Origin: Streptomyces diastatochromogenes
GTDB lineage: Bacteria; Actinomycetota; Actinomycetes; Streptomycetales; Streptomycetaceae
Assembly (NCBI RefSeq): GCF_002242805.1
Contig: NZ_MCGQ01000045.1
Coordinates: 22,786 to 86,785, forward strand
Reading direction: 5' to 3'
DNA length: 64,000 nt
Part shown: piece after piece, positions 8,884 through 18,400 of the stretch
Layout: every line of letters starts with the position of its first letter
Position numbering within the stretch: the stretch's first letter is position 1
Notes under the pieces: model-generated
Told to the model about the DNA's origin: nothing
Databases searched by the model: none
Seen by the model: only the letters and a program-made list of their open reading frames with translations
Program-made: the position numbers and the translations under genes

Positions 8884-10404
8884 TCGAACCGACGACGCGT
8901 GCGTGGCCCGGCCGGCCTGGGCCGGCAGCGGCAGCGTCCAGGTGTAGGCGTCCGGGGTGAAGGCGTGCAGACGCTTGACGAGCCGGGCGGTCGACCAGGG
9001 CCAGCAGAAGGTGTTGACGCCCGGGCGGCCGAAGTAGTAACCGGTTCCGCCTGCGGTGTTGTAGACGGTGGTGCGCAGCGCCTCGTGCAGGGCCTGCTGG
9101 TGGGCTTCCTCGGCCTCGGGCCTGACGTCCAGCGCGGCGCACCCGCTGGTGCGCAGGTGCGTGAGGGCAGTGGTCACGTAGCGGAGTTGGGCTTCGAGGA
9201 CGGTGGGGACCGCGGTGGTGCCGGTCAGCAGGTTCGGGCCGATGAGCAGGAAGAGGTTGGGGTATCCGCTGACGCTGGTGCCCAGGTAGGCGCGGCGGCT
9301 GTCGGCCCAGGTCCGGGCCAGCGTGGTGCCGCCGACGCCGTGCAGGCGGTCGGCCAGGGGGATCTCGCCGATGTGATAGCCGGTGGCGAGGACGATGATG
9401 TCGGCGCGGGTGCGGGTCCCGTCGGCGCCGATGACGTCGGAGCCCTCCACGGCGGTCACGCGGGTGGGATGCAGCCGCACGTTGGGCCGGGTGAGGGCGG
9501 GGTAGTAGGTGCCGGAGGTGATCAGGCGCCGGCCGCCGAGGCGGTGGGTCGGGGTGAGGGCCCGGCGCAGGGCGCGGTCCGGGACGGAGGTGCGCAGGTG
9601 GAGGCGGGCCAGGGCCTCCAGCGGTCCCAGCAGGCGGGGGTGGCGGAGGGGTACGCCGATGGCCTCCTGGGTCCAGTGGTGCAGGCCGCGCAGTGCGCGG
9701 CGGGCTGCCGGGTGGTGTCCGAGGAAACGGCGGAGGCCCGGAGGGAGGGGATAGTCGGGCTTGGGGAGCACCCACTGCGGTGTGCTCTGGAAGACGTCGA
9801 CGTGAGCCGCCTTCGGCTGGATCTCGGGCAGGAACTGCACGGTGGACGCTCCCGTACCCACCACGGCGACACGGCGCCCGGTCAGGTCGGCCTCGTGGTC
9901 CCAGCGGGCGGAGTGGAAGACGGTGCCGGGGAAGGTGTCGAGGCCGGGGATGTCGGGATGACGGGGCCGGTGCCAGGGGCCGGTGGCGACGATCACGGCC
10001 CGGGCCGTGTACGTGCCCGACGTGGTCCGCAGCTCCCAGCGGTGCGCGTCCGGGTCCCAGCGGCTGCTCAGCACCTCGGTGTCGTAACGGATCGCCCGGT
10101 CCACGCCGTGCGTCGCCGCCGTGCTCTCGAGGTAGTCGAGGATCTCGGACCGGCCGGCGAAGCACCGGCTCCAGGCGTGCGGCGCGAACGAGTACTCGTA
10201 CAGCATCGACGGCACATCGCATCCGCATCCGGGATAGGTGTTGTCACGCCAAGTCCCGCCCAGGCGACCGGACTTCTCCAGCGCCACGATGTCCTCGAAG
10301 CCGGCCCGACGCAGTGCGACCAAGGCCGCCACGCCGGAGAGCCCTGCCCCGATGACGACGACCTCCACGTCCTGACGGTCACTGTCGCTACGTTCCCCGG
10401 TCAC
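8878..10404 (-). CDS. flavin-containing monooxygenase, Baeyer-Villiger type
   Basis: The 508-residue protein begins at GTG 10404, five bases after GGGGGAG. The N-terminal FAD site is VVVIGAGLSGVAAL, followed by GGTWRDNTYPGCGCDVPS. The Baeyer-Villiger fingerprint F-x-G-x3-H-x3-W-D is present as FPGTVFHSARWDHE, and the NADPH site is VAVVGTGAST. Such enzymes insert oxygen next to a carbonyl using NADPH and O2, or oxidise heteroatoms. The gene is divergent from a Rieske oxygenase across a 148-base region that carries a dyad (10466-10489) inside a repeated GAGTGACC octamer, so the two oxygenases may share control. Confidence 0.88.
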   Translation of the reverse strand: MTGERSDSDRQDVEVVVIGAGLSGVAALVALRRAGFEDIVALEKSGRLGGTWRDNTYPGCGCDVPSMLYEYSFAPHAWSRCFAGRSEILDYLESTAATHGVDRAIRYDTEVLSSRWDPDAHRWELRTTSGTYTARAVIVATGPWHRPRHPDIPGLDTFPGTVFHSARWDHEADLTGRRVAVVGTGASTVQFLPEIQPKAAHVDVFQSTPQWVLPKPDYPLPPGLRRFLGHHPAARRALRGLHHWTQEAIGVPLRHPRLLGPLEALARLHLRTSVPDRALRRALTPTHRLGGRRLITSGTYYPALTRPNVRLHPTRVTAVEGSDVIGADGTRTRADIIVLATGYHIGEIPLADRLHGVGGTTLARTWADSRRAYLGTSVSGYPNLFLLIGPNLLTGTTAVPTVLEAQLRYVTTALTHLRTSGCAALDVRPEAEEAHQQALHEALRTTVYNTAGGTGYYFGRPGVNTFCWPWSTARLVKRLHAFTPDAYTWTLPLPAQAGRATHASSVRS

Positions 10405-10465
10405 GGGCGCTCCCCCCAATTGATTACTCAGAGTGACCGATCGTAAGCGCTATCCGTGTTCGGGT

Positions 10466-10489
10466 AGGTAGACATGACCGTAGCTACCT
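10466..10489. promoter_or_regulatory. AGGTAG-N12-CTACCT dyad between divergent oxygenase genes
   Basis: Perfect 6-base arms (10466-10471 and 10484-10489) are separated by 12 bases. The octamer GAGTGACC occurs on both sides, at 10431-10438 and 10495-10502. This arrangement between two divergent oxygenase genes suggests a shared operator; no regulator gene is adjacent. Confidence 0.4.
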
Positions 10490-10552
10490 CATACGAGTGA
10501 CCCAGCCGGATATGTGATCTTCGATGTCGCTTCCCGTGTTTGGCTGCCCGTC

Positions 10553-11524
10553 ATGACGATGAGGGACGAACTGCCCTACCCCAGCGGCTGGTTCTACTTG
10601 GCGCGTGCACGTGAACTCGCCCCAGGCAGTGTCCTGACCCGCCGTTTCATGGACGAGGACGTCGTGCTCTACCGCACCCGTGGCGGCCGACTCCGGGCGG
10701 TGCGCCCCTACTGTCCGCACCTCGGCGCCCATCTCGGGGCGGGCGGCACCGTGCGGGGCGAGAACCTGGTCTGCCCCTTCCACCGCTTCGCCTTCGCCCC
10801 CGACGGGACCTGCGTCGGCACGCCCGACGGCCCGCCACCGCGCACCCGCCTGGAGCACCACACCCTCAGTGAGCACAACGGCTTCGTCTTCGCCTGGTAC
10901 GAGCCGGAGGGCGCCCCACCCGCCTGGGAAGTCCCCGACACCGCCCAGGCCGGAGTCGTTCCGACGGCCGCCTGGAGCACGGAGGTGCACACCCATCCCC
11001 AGGAGATCATCGAGAACACGCTCGACTACCGGCATCTCCCCGTCCTGCACCAGGTGACCGTACGGGAACTCGACCCTCCGACGGCCCAGGGCCCCCTCCT
11101 GGGCATGCGACTGCGCCTCGGCCCGGACCGGCCGCCCGCCCTCAGGCACCGGATCCGGGCCGACCACACGTTCCTGATGGCCGGGCTGGGATACCTCCGA
11201 GTCGAACTGCCCCTGCCCTCGCTCGGTCTCGTCAGCTATCTGTGGGCCATGCACACACCGACCGGGCCCCGGCGCACCCGCATGCTGGTCGCGACAGCCT
11301 GCGCGGACCTCCGCAGACCGGACGCCACCGGAGCGTCCCTCCCACGGCACGGCCTGCACCGGGCCTTCGCGCGGGCGATGCTGAGGACCGCGGTCGGCAA
11401 GGTCCGCCAGGACCTGAGGATCTGGAACACCAAACGTTACGAGCCGCGCCCCCGCCTGGCCGCGAACGACGAGGGCATCGGCCTCTTCCGCCACTGGGCC
11501 CGCCAGTTCTACCCGTCAGCCTGA
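10553..11524 (+). CDS. Rieske non-heme iron oxygenase
   Basis: The protein is 323 residues from ATG 10553; GTG 10514 would add 13 residues, and neither start has a clear ribosome site. The Rieske [2Fe-2S] domain has CPHLGAHL and CPFHRFAF (Cys-x-His ... Cys-x2-His). The catalytic domain carries the mononuclear iron motif N-x2-D-x2-H-x4-H as NTLDYRHLPVLH, including the bridging aspartate. This is the architecture of steroid or aromatic-ring oxygenase alpha subunits of the KshA or VanA kind. No reductase gene is adjacent, so electrons must come from a ferredoxin reductase elsewhere. It ends in a hairpin shared with the convergent GH5 gene. Confidence 0.87.
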   Translation: MTMRDELPYPSGWFYLARARELAPGSVLTRRFMDEDVVLYRTRGGRLRAVRPYCPHLGAHLGAGGTVRGENLVCPFHRFAFAPDGTCVGTPDGPPPRTRLEHHTLSEHNGFVFAWYEPEGAPPAWEVPDTAQAGVVPTAAWSTEVHTHPQEIIENTLDYRHLPVLHQVTVRELDPPTAQGPLLGMRLRLGPDRPPALRHRIRADHTFLMAGLGYLRVELPLPSLGLVSYLWAMHTPTGPRRTRMLVATACADLRRPDATGASLPRHGLHRAFARAMLRTAVGKVRQDLRIWNTKRYEPRPRLAANDEGIGLFRHWARQFYPSA

Positions 11525-11551
11525 GGAGCCCCTTCGCGCGGCTCTCCTCAG
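11521..11551. terminator. bidirectional hairpin between convergent genes
   Basis: CTGAGGAG (11521-11528) and CTCCTCAG (11544-11551) form perfect 8-base arms around a 15-base loop, and AGCC/GGCT can pair inside. The stop codon of the Rieske gene (11522-11524) lies in the left arm and that of the GH5 gene (11548-11550) in the right arm. A symmetric stem between converging genes would suit a two-way terminator, although no T-tract follows. Confidence 0.55.
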
Positions 11552-13446
11552 TGCAGTGTCCGGCACAGCAGCGCATCGGGCCCCGGACGGCTGCCGAAGC
11601 GGGTGGTGAAGGCGATCCCGGCCGCGTACTCGTTCTCGGCGCACTGGCCCTTGTAGTCGCCGTGGGCGAAGTCGCCGCCCGCCGCACCGGAGGGACGGTT
11701 GTCGGACCGGTCGAACCACACGGTGCGTCCGGTTCCCGACAGCGGGGTACGGCCCGGCGCGCACAAGGCCGCCGACAGACGCTCCCCGCGCAGGCTGTAG
11801 CCGATCAGGAAACCGCCCGGTGGGCACTGGAGTTTGGTGTACCCGGACGCCCAGTCGCCGCCTGCGGGAACGTACCGCTCGTCGACGACGACCGTCTGAC
11901 CCGCGTCGGGACTCCGCAGGTCCGCCGCACCGGCGTCGGTGCACAGACCGCGACCCGTGGTGTGCCCCAGACCGATCAGCCGCAACCCGTCGGGGCAGGC
12001 GGCCTTGTAGGCCCCCGCATCCCAGTCTCCGGTGGCCCGCACGCGCAGCGACTCCACCGCGTCCCCGTGGTCGGTGCTGAGCATCCGCCACACCGGAACG
12101 GCCGCTACGGGACCGGTCGTGCTCGGTGCGGACATCAGGTGCTGCCAAGCCGCACCGCGCCAGTCGCCGGAGTCGAGGATGCCGGTGCGGTGCCCGGCGG
12201 TGTCGTAGCGCAGCAGTGCCCAGTCGTCGTGGCCGGCGAAGCCCACCAGCGGCCAGTACGCGAAGTCGGCGTCATGGTCGGCGAAGTAGTCGGTGACGTT
12301 GCCGAACCAGGCACGGGCCGCCGCGTTCGTCTCGCCGCTCCCGATGCCGAACTCACTGACCCAGACGGGTGCGGTGTAGTGCCGGCCGCTCTCCTCGACG
12401 AAGAACGCCTCGTCGTCGAGGGCCGCGGCCAACTGCTCACGGGTCAGATCCTGGTAGCGGGCGTCGTGGGTCTCGCCGACGCCGGTGGCGCCGCTGTGGT
12501 GGGGCCCGGTGTACCCGTAGAAGTGGGCGGAGTAGACCAGCTTGTGGGCGTCGACGAGGGTGTGCGAGAGGGTGCGGGCAGGGGTGAGCATCGGCCGGCC
12601 GTGCGGCAGCCCGTCCACGGGCACACCGGTCCAGTTGATGCCCTCGACGACGATGAGGAGACGGGGGTTCGCCTCGGTGAGGATCCGGTCGGCGGCGAGC
12701 TGGGCGGCCGCGTACCAGTCGTGGCTGTCGCCCAGGCCCCAGTTGGGGTCGTCCAGGACGTCGCGTCGCACCTCGTTGTACAGGTCGGCGCCGACCACGC
12801 GGGGCACGGCGGCGTAACGGCGGGCCATGAAGACCCAGTCGTCGGCCCACTGCTGCGTGGACTGCCCGCTGTTCCACCGCTCGTTGCCGTCGACCCCGCA
12901 GCACCAACGGGACGTGTTGGTGTGGTTGTTGAGGATGACGGCGAACCCGCTCTCGTTGAGCGCGCCGACGACGGCGTCGTAGATCTGCAGGGGCGTCCTG
13001 CCCCGTAGTTGAGGGTTGGCCCCGACGGCGTTGTCGGGCACCGGGGTCGTGCTGTGGATCATCTCGTTGGAGAACGGCAGCCGGACGGTGTTGATCCCCA
13101 GCTGGTGGAAGTCGGCGAGCAGCCCGTCCAGCGGGACGCGGTCGAGGCCGAGGGGTATGCCGTTGGAGTTCTGGCCGGCGTGATGGTTGGCGGGGTCGGT
13201 GATACTCCCGCTGCCCGTCCATGATCCCTGTGCGCCGTCCCAGTTGGCCGCTTTCAGCCGGAAGCGGTTGCCCTGCGCGTCGACGATGTAGCGGCCCTGG
13301 GTGGACAGGGGCGCAGACCAGGCGGCGGTGTACGGGGTGGGTGAGCGGGGCGGTGGGGCGGCGGACGCCGTGGTCGTCTGTGCGGCCACGAGCACGAGTC
13401 CCGCGACGGTTCCGGCCAGACGCAGGGCAGCTGGTGCGATCGACAT
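11548..13446 (-). CDS. secreted GH5 glycoside hydrolase with a three-repeat C-terminal domain
   Basis: The 632-residue protein starts at ATG 13446, eight bases after AAGGG. A signal peptide runs to about residue 30 (TTTASAA). Residues ~45-445 are a GH5 (cellulase-like) barrel: NTVRLPFSNEM, an NNHT strand, the acid/base glutamate in DLYNEV (about 225) and the nucleophile glutamate in WVSEFGIG (about 365). Substrate may be cellulose or another beta-glucan or mannan. Residues ~450-632 hold three related ~55-residue units, each with a G-D-W/F...Y-K/T-x2-C core and a second cysteine in an LC motif. I do not recognise this domain; a carbohydrate-binding role is inferred from its position only. Confidence 0.85.
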   Translation of the reverse strand: MSIAPAALRLAGTVAGLVLVAAQTTTASAAPPPRSPTPYTAAWSAPLSTQGRYIVDAQGNRFRLKAANWDGAQGSWTGSGSITDPANHHAGQNSNGIPLGLDRVPLDGLLADFHQLGINTVRLPFSNEMIHSTTPVPDNAVGANPQLRGRTPLQIYDAVVGALNESGFAVILNNHTNTSRWCCGVDGNERWNSGQSTQQWADDWVFMARRYAAVPRVVGADLYNEVRRDVLDDPNWGLGDSHDWYAAAQLAADRILTEANPRLLIVVEGINWTGVPVDGLPHGRPMLTPARTLSHTLVDAHKLVYSAHFYGYTGPHHSGATGVGETHDARYQDLTREQLAAALDDEAFFVEESGRHYTAPVWVSEFGIGSGETNAAARAWFGNVTDYFADHDADFAYWPLVGFAGHDDWALLRYDTAGHRTGILDSGDWRGAAWQHLMSAPSTTGPVAAVPVWRMLSTDHGDAVESLRVRATGDWDAGAYKAACPDGLRLIGLGHTTGRGLCTDAGAADLRSPDAGQTVVVDERYVPAGGDWASGYTKLQCPPGGFLIGYSLRGERLSAALCAPGRTPLSGTGRTVWFDRSDNRPSGAAGGDFAHGDYKGQCAENEYAAGIAFTTRFGSRPGPDALLCRTLH

Positions 13447-13531
13447 GTGGACAGCCCTTGGTGGTTGGGGGCGATGTGCCTCCGAGGATGTACGGTGCCC
13501 GGCGGGGCTGGGAAGCCCACGTGATGCTCCG

Positions 13532-15412
13532 TCATGGGGCCCCCGCCCCACCCGTCCCCGTGGTGTCCACCAGAAAGTCGAACGCCAGCCCGCTGGAACC
13601 CTCGCCCCGGCCGATGCCCCGGCGGGCACTGAGCCAGACCGAGACGCGGCCGTCGCGCCGGCGGGCGCGGTTGTAGGCCAGGGAAAGACGGGTGCCGGTC
13701 TGCGGGACCTCCTCCTCGTTGACGTAGTACTGGTGCCCCTGATCGAGGCCCTGCCGCAGCAGCGACGTCCGCGGGGGAACGGGCAGGCCGGTGACCGCGC
13801 TGGGCATCGCGGCGCGCTGCAACCGGATCGCCCGGTCCTGACCGCGCACGTGCACCGGGATGAACGGGATCCAGTGCTCCGGTACGGAGTTCATCGCCCG
13901 GTAGGCGACGGCCGCCGCCGCCGGTGCCGGCGCGGTGGGCGGTGTCCGCAGCCGCAGGCGGTGGGCCAGCTCCTCGGCGGAGATCTCGGTGCCGCGCCGG
14001 GCCGTACCCGTGGCGGTGGGCACGGTCGCCTCGACACCCCACACCAGGTTGGCGCTCTCGTCCCGGGCCAGGACGACCTCCTCCAGCGGCGGGCCGTCGG
14101 CGACCACCACCGCGCCCGGCGGCAGCAGCAGACCGGTGTCGGCGGGGACGTCGTCGTCGCCGACGGTGTCGAGGGTGAACATCGACCAGCGCTGCCAGTC
14201 GGCGTCACTGCCCGTGCCCGCGGGGCTGATCCACAGCTTCTCCCCGAAGACGTCGGTCACGGCGAGCCCGCGGATCGAGGCGTACGTCCCGGCCGGCAGG
14301 ACGCAGGGCAGCTGGTACCAGTCGTTGCTGTAGACGAGCGCGAACTCCAGGAAGACGAGCCGGGCCAGGTCGGTGCTGTCGGGGGTCACGGCGGCGAAGT
14401 TCGTACGGCCGTCCTCGACGGCCCACCAGCGCGGGAGCGGCATCCCCGAGAACCGGACGGGAGCCGGGAAGACCGTACGGTGGAACTCCACGGCGTCCGT
14501 TGCCGTACCGCCGAGCGGGTGGGCCGGGTCGAGGGAGAAGTGCTGCCAGTCGAGGGTGCCGCCGGGGTACTCCTGCACGGTCAGCACCTTCTCGGCGCCC
14601 GCGCCGCCGATCTCGGGGGTGCCGGCGGCGACCGAGAAACGGTGTTCGAGGCGGGTGGGGTCCCAGGTGGCGTTGGTCGTGCCGAGCGCCGGGTTCTCGA
14701 CCGGCTGGTCGATGAGCCGGTCGAACCAGGCGACCAGCCGAGCGCCGAGGTCGCGCAGTTGCTGCCGGTGCAGTCCCAGCAGTCCGCCGATGCCCTCGGA
14801 GGCGTCCCCGCCGCCCTTGAGGTGCACATAGAACGCGTACCCGTCCATGCGGCGCCCGGCCACCGCCTGCATCTCGGACCACACCTCGGGGTGGGCGACG
14901 CGCGGGGTGTCGGCGGGGACGCCCGGGTCGGGCAGGGCGAACGGGTAGCGGTCGATGTACTTCTGCCGGATGCCGAGGGAGAGGACGTTCAGCAGCGGCC
15001 GCGCGCCCACGAGCTTGAGCCAGCGGCGGCCGATCGCCAGCCGCAGGTCGAGCGCGAGCGGATCGGCGCCGGCCGCGAAGGGCAGCGGGCGCCGCTCGGC
15101 GACCGTCTCCAGCGGGCGGTCGTCCTTCAGGGTCTCGACGCTCGTGTGCTCGGCCGCCGGCTTGAAGCGGCTGGGCCGGGTGGCCGCGACCGAGTAGGTG
15201 GCCGTGACGGGTGAGCCGCCGTCGGTGCCGTGGAACTCGCCGAGCTGCCACTGCCGGGTCAGCATCCACAGCGCGTCCCGCACCTCGACGCGCAGGGCAC
15301 GGTCGAAGTCGGTGGTCCGGGGCCGGCCCTCCAGCCGGTTCCACAGGCCGACCGTGGGCGCGGCGCGCTCGTTCAGGGCCCCTCGCAGATCCTCGATACG
15401 CGGCTCAGGCAC
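13532..15412 (-). CDS. large protein of unknown function, last gene of the S8/DUF6603 operon
   Basis: The protein is 626 residues from GTG 15412. It opens with PRIEDLRGALNERAAPTVGLWNRLEGRP and has a conserved-looking RQWQLGEFHGTDGGSP near residues 50-66, a motif I recall from uncharacterised proteins that accompany the two preceding gene families. There is no signal peptide or membrane segment. Proline- and tryptophan-rich beta-like sequence follows, with repeated YSNDWYQLP- and RWSMFTLD-type segments. I cannot assign a function. The start is odd: a 19-codon reading frame begins inside the previous gene's stop and ends on this gene's start, so this protein either follows a coupling peptide or has lost its first residues to a frameshift. 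Confidence 0.75.
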   Translation of the reverse strand: MPEPRIEDLRGALNERAAPTVGLWNRLEGRPRTTDFDRALRVEVRDALWMLTRQWQLGEFHGTDGGSPVTATYSVAATRPSRFKPAAEHTSVETLKDDRPLETVAERRPLPFAAGADPLALDLRLAIGRRWLKLVGARPLLNVLSLGIRQKYIDRYPFALPDPGVPADTPRVAHPEVWSEMQAVAGRRMDGYAFYVHLKGGGDASEGIGGLLGLHRQQLRDLGARLVAWFDRLIDQPVENPALGTTNATWDPTRLEHRFSVAAGTPEIGGAGAEKVLTVQEYPGGTLDWQHFSLDPAHPLGGTATDAVEFHRTVFPAPVRFSGMPLPRWWAVEDGRTNFAAVTPDSTDLARLVFLEFALVYSNDWYQLPCVLPAGTYASIRGLAVTDVFGEKLWISPAGTGSDADWQRWSMFTLDTVGDDDVPADTGLLLPPGAVVVADGPPLEEVVLARDESANLVWGVEATVPTATGTARRGTEISAEELAHRLRLRTPPTAPAPAAAAVAYRAMNSVPEHWIPFIPVHVRGQDRAIRLQRAAMPSAVTGLPVPPRTSLLRQGLDQGHQYYVNEEEVPQTGTRLSLAYNRARRRDGRVSVWLSARRGIGRGEGSSGLAFDFLVDTTGTGGAGAP

Positions 15413-15464
15413 GGTCCGGCCCCCCGGCCGCCGAGCCCGCCACGGAGAAGTCGATGTCAGTCAT
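15405..15464 (-). CDS. 19-codon coupling ORF or frameshifted N-terminus
   Basis: ATG 15464 overlaps the stop of the 1752-residue gene (ATGACTGA), and the frame MTDIDFSVAGSAAGGPDRA ends in a TGA that overlaps the start region of the 626-residue gene. Two readings are possible: a tiny ORF that carries ribosomes from one large gene to the next, or the true N-terminus of the 626-residue protein separated from it by a one-base slip or sequencing error. Confidence 0.4.
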   Translation of the reverse strand: MTDIDFSVAGSAAGGPDRA

Positions 15465-18400
15465 GGGCTTGGGCCTTCCAGCGCAGGTTGGACACCGCGA
15501 GATCGGTGGAGATCGTGATGGGCTGCCGGGTCGCCGAGATGAGCGTGGCGGGCAGGAACTGGGCGTACGCGGTGTCGTCGAGATGGTGCGGTTCGACGGC
15601 GCGGATCCTCGCCAGGGCGAAGGTCTCGTTGACGGCGGCGAGCAGGTCGGAGGGGAGCCAGGTGCCGTTCTCCCGCTGGACGGGCGGCACCACGAGCAGC
15701 ATGGCCTGCGGGGGTTCGGAGTCCGGGCCGTCGTAGTGGACGGCGATCCCGGTCGTCTCCTCGGCCGCGGGAACCACCTCCGTCCACTCGTCGAGCAGCA
15801 GCCCGCACCAGCTTCCGCCGCCCAGCAGGGGCTGCGACGCGTAGTGGGCGGTGAACAGCAGCCGGTCCTCCACGATCCGCGTACCGGCCCTGAACTCCAT
15901 GGCCAGCCAGGAGTCGTCCTGGCGGTACGGCAGTTGAACCGGCGTCAGCTGCGGCTCCTGCCAGCCGTCGAGGTTGCTCAGCAGGCCGCCGGGGCCGCGC
16001 AGCGCGTCACCGAGGTGGACGGCCTTCTCCCACAGCCGCGGCTTCTCCCGCACCCGCGCGACGCCGTGCACCCAGTCGTCGACCGGATAGTCGTGCTCCG
16101 CGGTGAGATGCGCGGTCAGCCGGGCGCTGTCGTCGCGCGCCCTGCGCCAGTCGTCGGCGAGGTCGGCGGACGGCTTGAACTCGGGTACGACGAGCACGTC
16201 GTCGCCGATCATCGCCTTGAGCGCGTCGACGGCGGCCTTCACCCTGTCCGGCCCGGTGACGGCGTCGTCGTACGCCTTCAGGCCCCGGTCGGCGCCGTCG
16301 AGCCGTTCGCCGATCTCCGTGCGCAGGGCCTGGGCGCGCTGCAGCAGATCGCGGGCGAAGGTGACGACCCGGTCCTCAAGCGGCGCCGGGTCCAGGCCGA
16401 TCGGGTCGAACGCGGTCAGCGGCAGCAGGGCGGCGACCTCGGCGAACAGGCCGCTCAGCGTGGTCTCCGTGGTGGTGGCCACGTCCTTGAGGCCGTCCAG
16501 CCGGCGGGCGAACTCGGCGCGGCGGAGCGCGACGGTGGCCCGCAGCCGGGCCGGACTGGACGGGCGGGGGCTGGTCGGTGTGGTGGTCAGGAGGCGTTCG
16601 GCCTGTTCGAGCAGGGCGAAGCGCTGCTCGTCCGGGGTGGAGAGGGGCAGGCCGTCGTAGGCCCTGATCAGGGCGTCCGCCTGGGTGAGGGAGCGGCCCA
16701 TCCGGTCGGCGGCGACGGCGACGGCGGCCAGCAGGTCCGCGAACACCGCGCGCCGCCACTCGACGACCTCGCCCCAGCCGCTGCGGACCATGCCGAACCC
16801 GCTCGCCCTCGCCACGAGCGCGGAGTACCGGGAGAGGAAGTCGTCGATGCCGGAGACGAGTTCACCGCGCCCCGGGACGGCGGGGGGCGCCGGGAGGAGC
16901 GGGGTCAGGTCGGCGAGGTAGGTGTCGACGTCCTTGCGGAGGGCGTCGAGGGCGGTGCGTACGGCGGCGGGGCGCTCCCTGGGGACCGTGACGGCCTCGT
17001 CGTCGGCTGCGGCGGCGGGACTCGGACCGGCCGCTGCCCGCAGGTCGGTCGGGCGCAGCGGGCGGGCGGTGGTCAGCAGCGAGCGCAGGGTGTCGACCAG
17101 GGAGGACACCTCGAACAGGGTGAGCTTGCCGCGGACGCGCTCGGTGTACCTGATGGTGAGGACGGCGTCGGGGCGTGGGCGGTCGCGGGTGACGACGGCG
17201 CCGATGATCCGGTCGTCCAGGTCGGACAGGCCGCTCTCGCCCGTCGGGCGCAGCGCCCACAGCAGGTCGATCGGTTGCAGGCCGAGGTCGAACTGGGTGA
17301 CGACACGGCTGCGGAACCGCCCGTCGACGGGGTCGGTCCAGGTGACCTGGACCGCGACGTCGAGCTGGGCCGGCAGCAGGGCGGGCAGCCAGGCGTTGAG
17401 CGCCGGTTCCGCCTGCGCGCGGGGGCCGCCGCCCGCGAAGTGCGTGGTGCCGTGGTCGGGACGCAGCCCGGGCGTCAGCAGCAGACCCAGCCGGTGGGTG
17501 AGGGTGATCCCGCTGCGGGGCGTGCGCACGACCGCGGGGTCGGGCGGAAAGCCTTCCTTGGCGTAGGCGTCGAGCGTGGCCGAGGCGCGCTCCGGGTTGC
17601 CGAGCAGGGCCTGGTGCGTGCCCTCGGCGACGGCGAGGTCGGCGAGCGCGTCGTGCAGGTCGAGCAGGCGCTGCACCTCCTGGTTCATGGCGGCCTGCTC
17701 GGTGGTGCTCGCCTCGGGCAGGTGCTCGGCGCCGAAGGGGTAGGTGGGCGCGGCGGGCGGCCGGGTGGCCCGGCGGACCAGTTCGAGGCCGTCGACGACG
17801 TTGCGAGCCTCGACCAGGTCGATGTCCACGGGGGCGCCGGAGTCCGTGGCGGGCGGGTCGGAGAGCTTCCCGGCCCGCAGCGGGAAGGCGCCGCGCAGCG
17901 CGGGCAGGAACCTGTCGAGATCGACGCCCGGATACCCCTCGTGCAGTCCGCGCTCGAACCGGTAACCGAGCAGGGCCCCCAGCGACTGCCCCTGCCGCAG
18001 CCCGTCCAGCAGGGCGAGTGCCCTGCGGACCCGCTCCGAGCTGAGGTTCACCGCGAACGCGTCCTTGTTCTGCGGTGATCCGTTGGCGAGGTACCCGGCG
18101 CGCAGCACGGCGGCGGTCCGGGCCTGAGCGGGCGAAGGGGCGTGGATCCAGCCGCCGTTGCGGCTGTCGTGCGCGAGGGAGTCGGCCTTGAACACCTCGG
18201 CGAGCTTCCCGGTGAGGGACACCCGGGTGAGCGTGGTCCGCTTGCGCAGCCGGACCTGTTCCAGCAGGCCGTAGGCGCCGATGTGCAGCCCCCGCTTCGG
18301 GGTGCCAGCGCCGTAACGCAGGGTGGACAGCAACTCGTTGGCCTGGCCGAGGCGCCAGGCGTCGAGACGGTACGTGGCACAGTCGAGGTGCTCGGCGAGG

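Noticed and set aside
15211..18078. 955-codon plus-strand frame opposite the 1752-residue gene
   Set aside because: High-GC antisense frame with repetitive Gly-Gln-Val-Arg composition and no motif; the minus-strand frame has coherent composition and overlapping, coupled ends.
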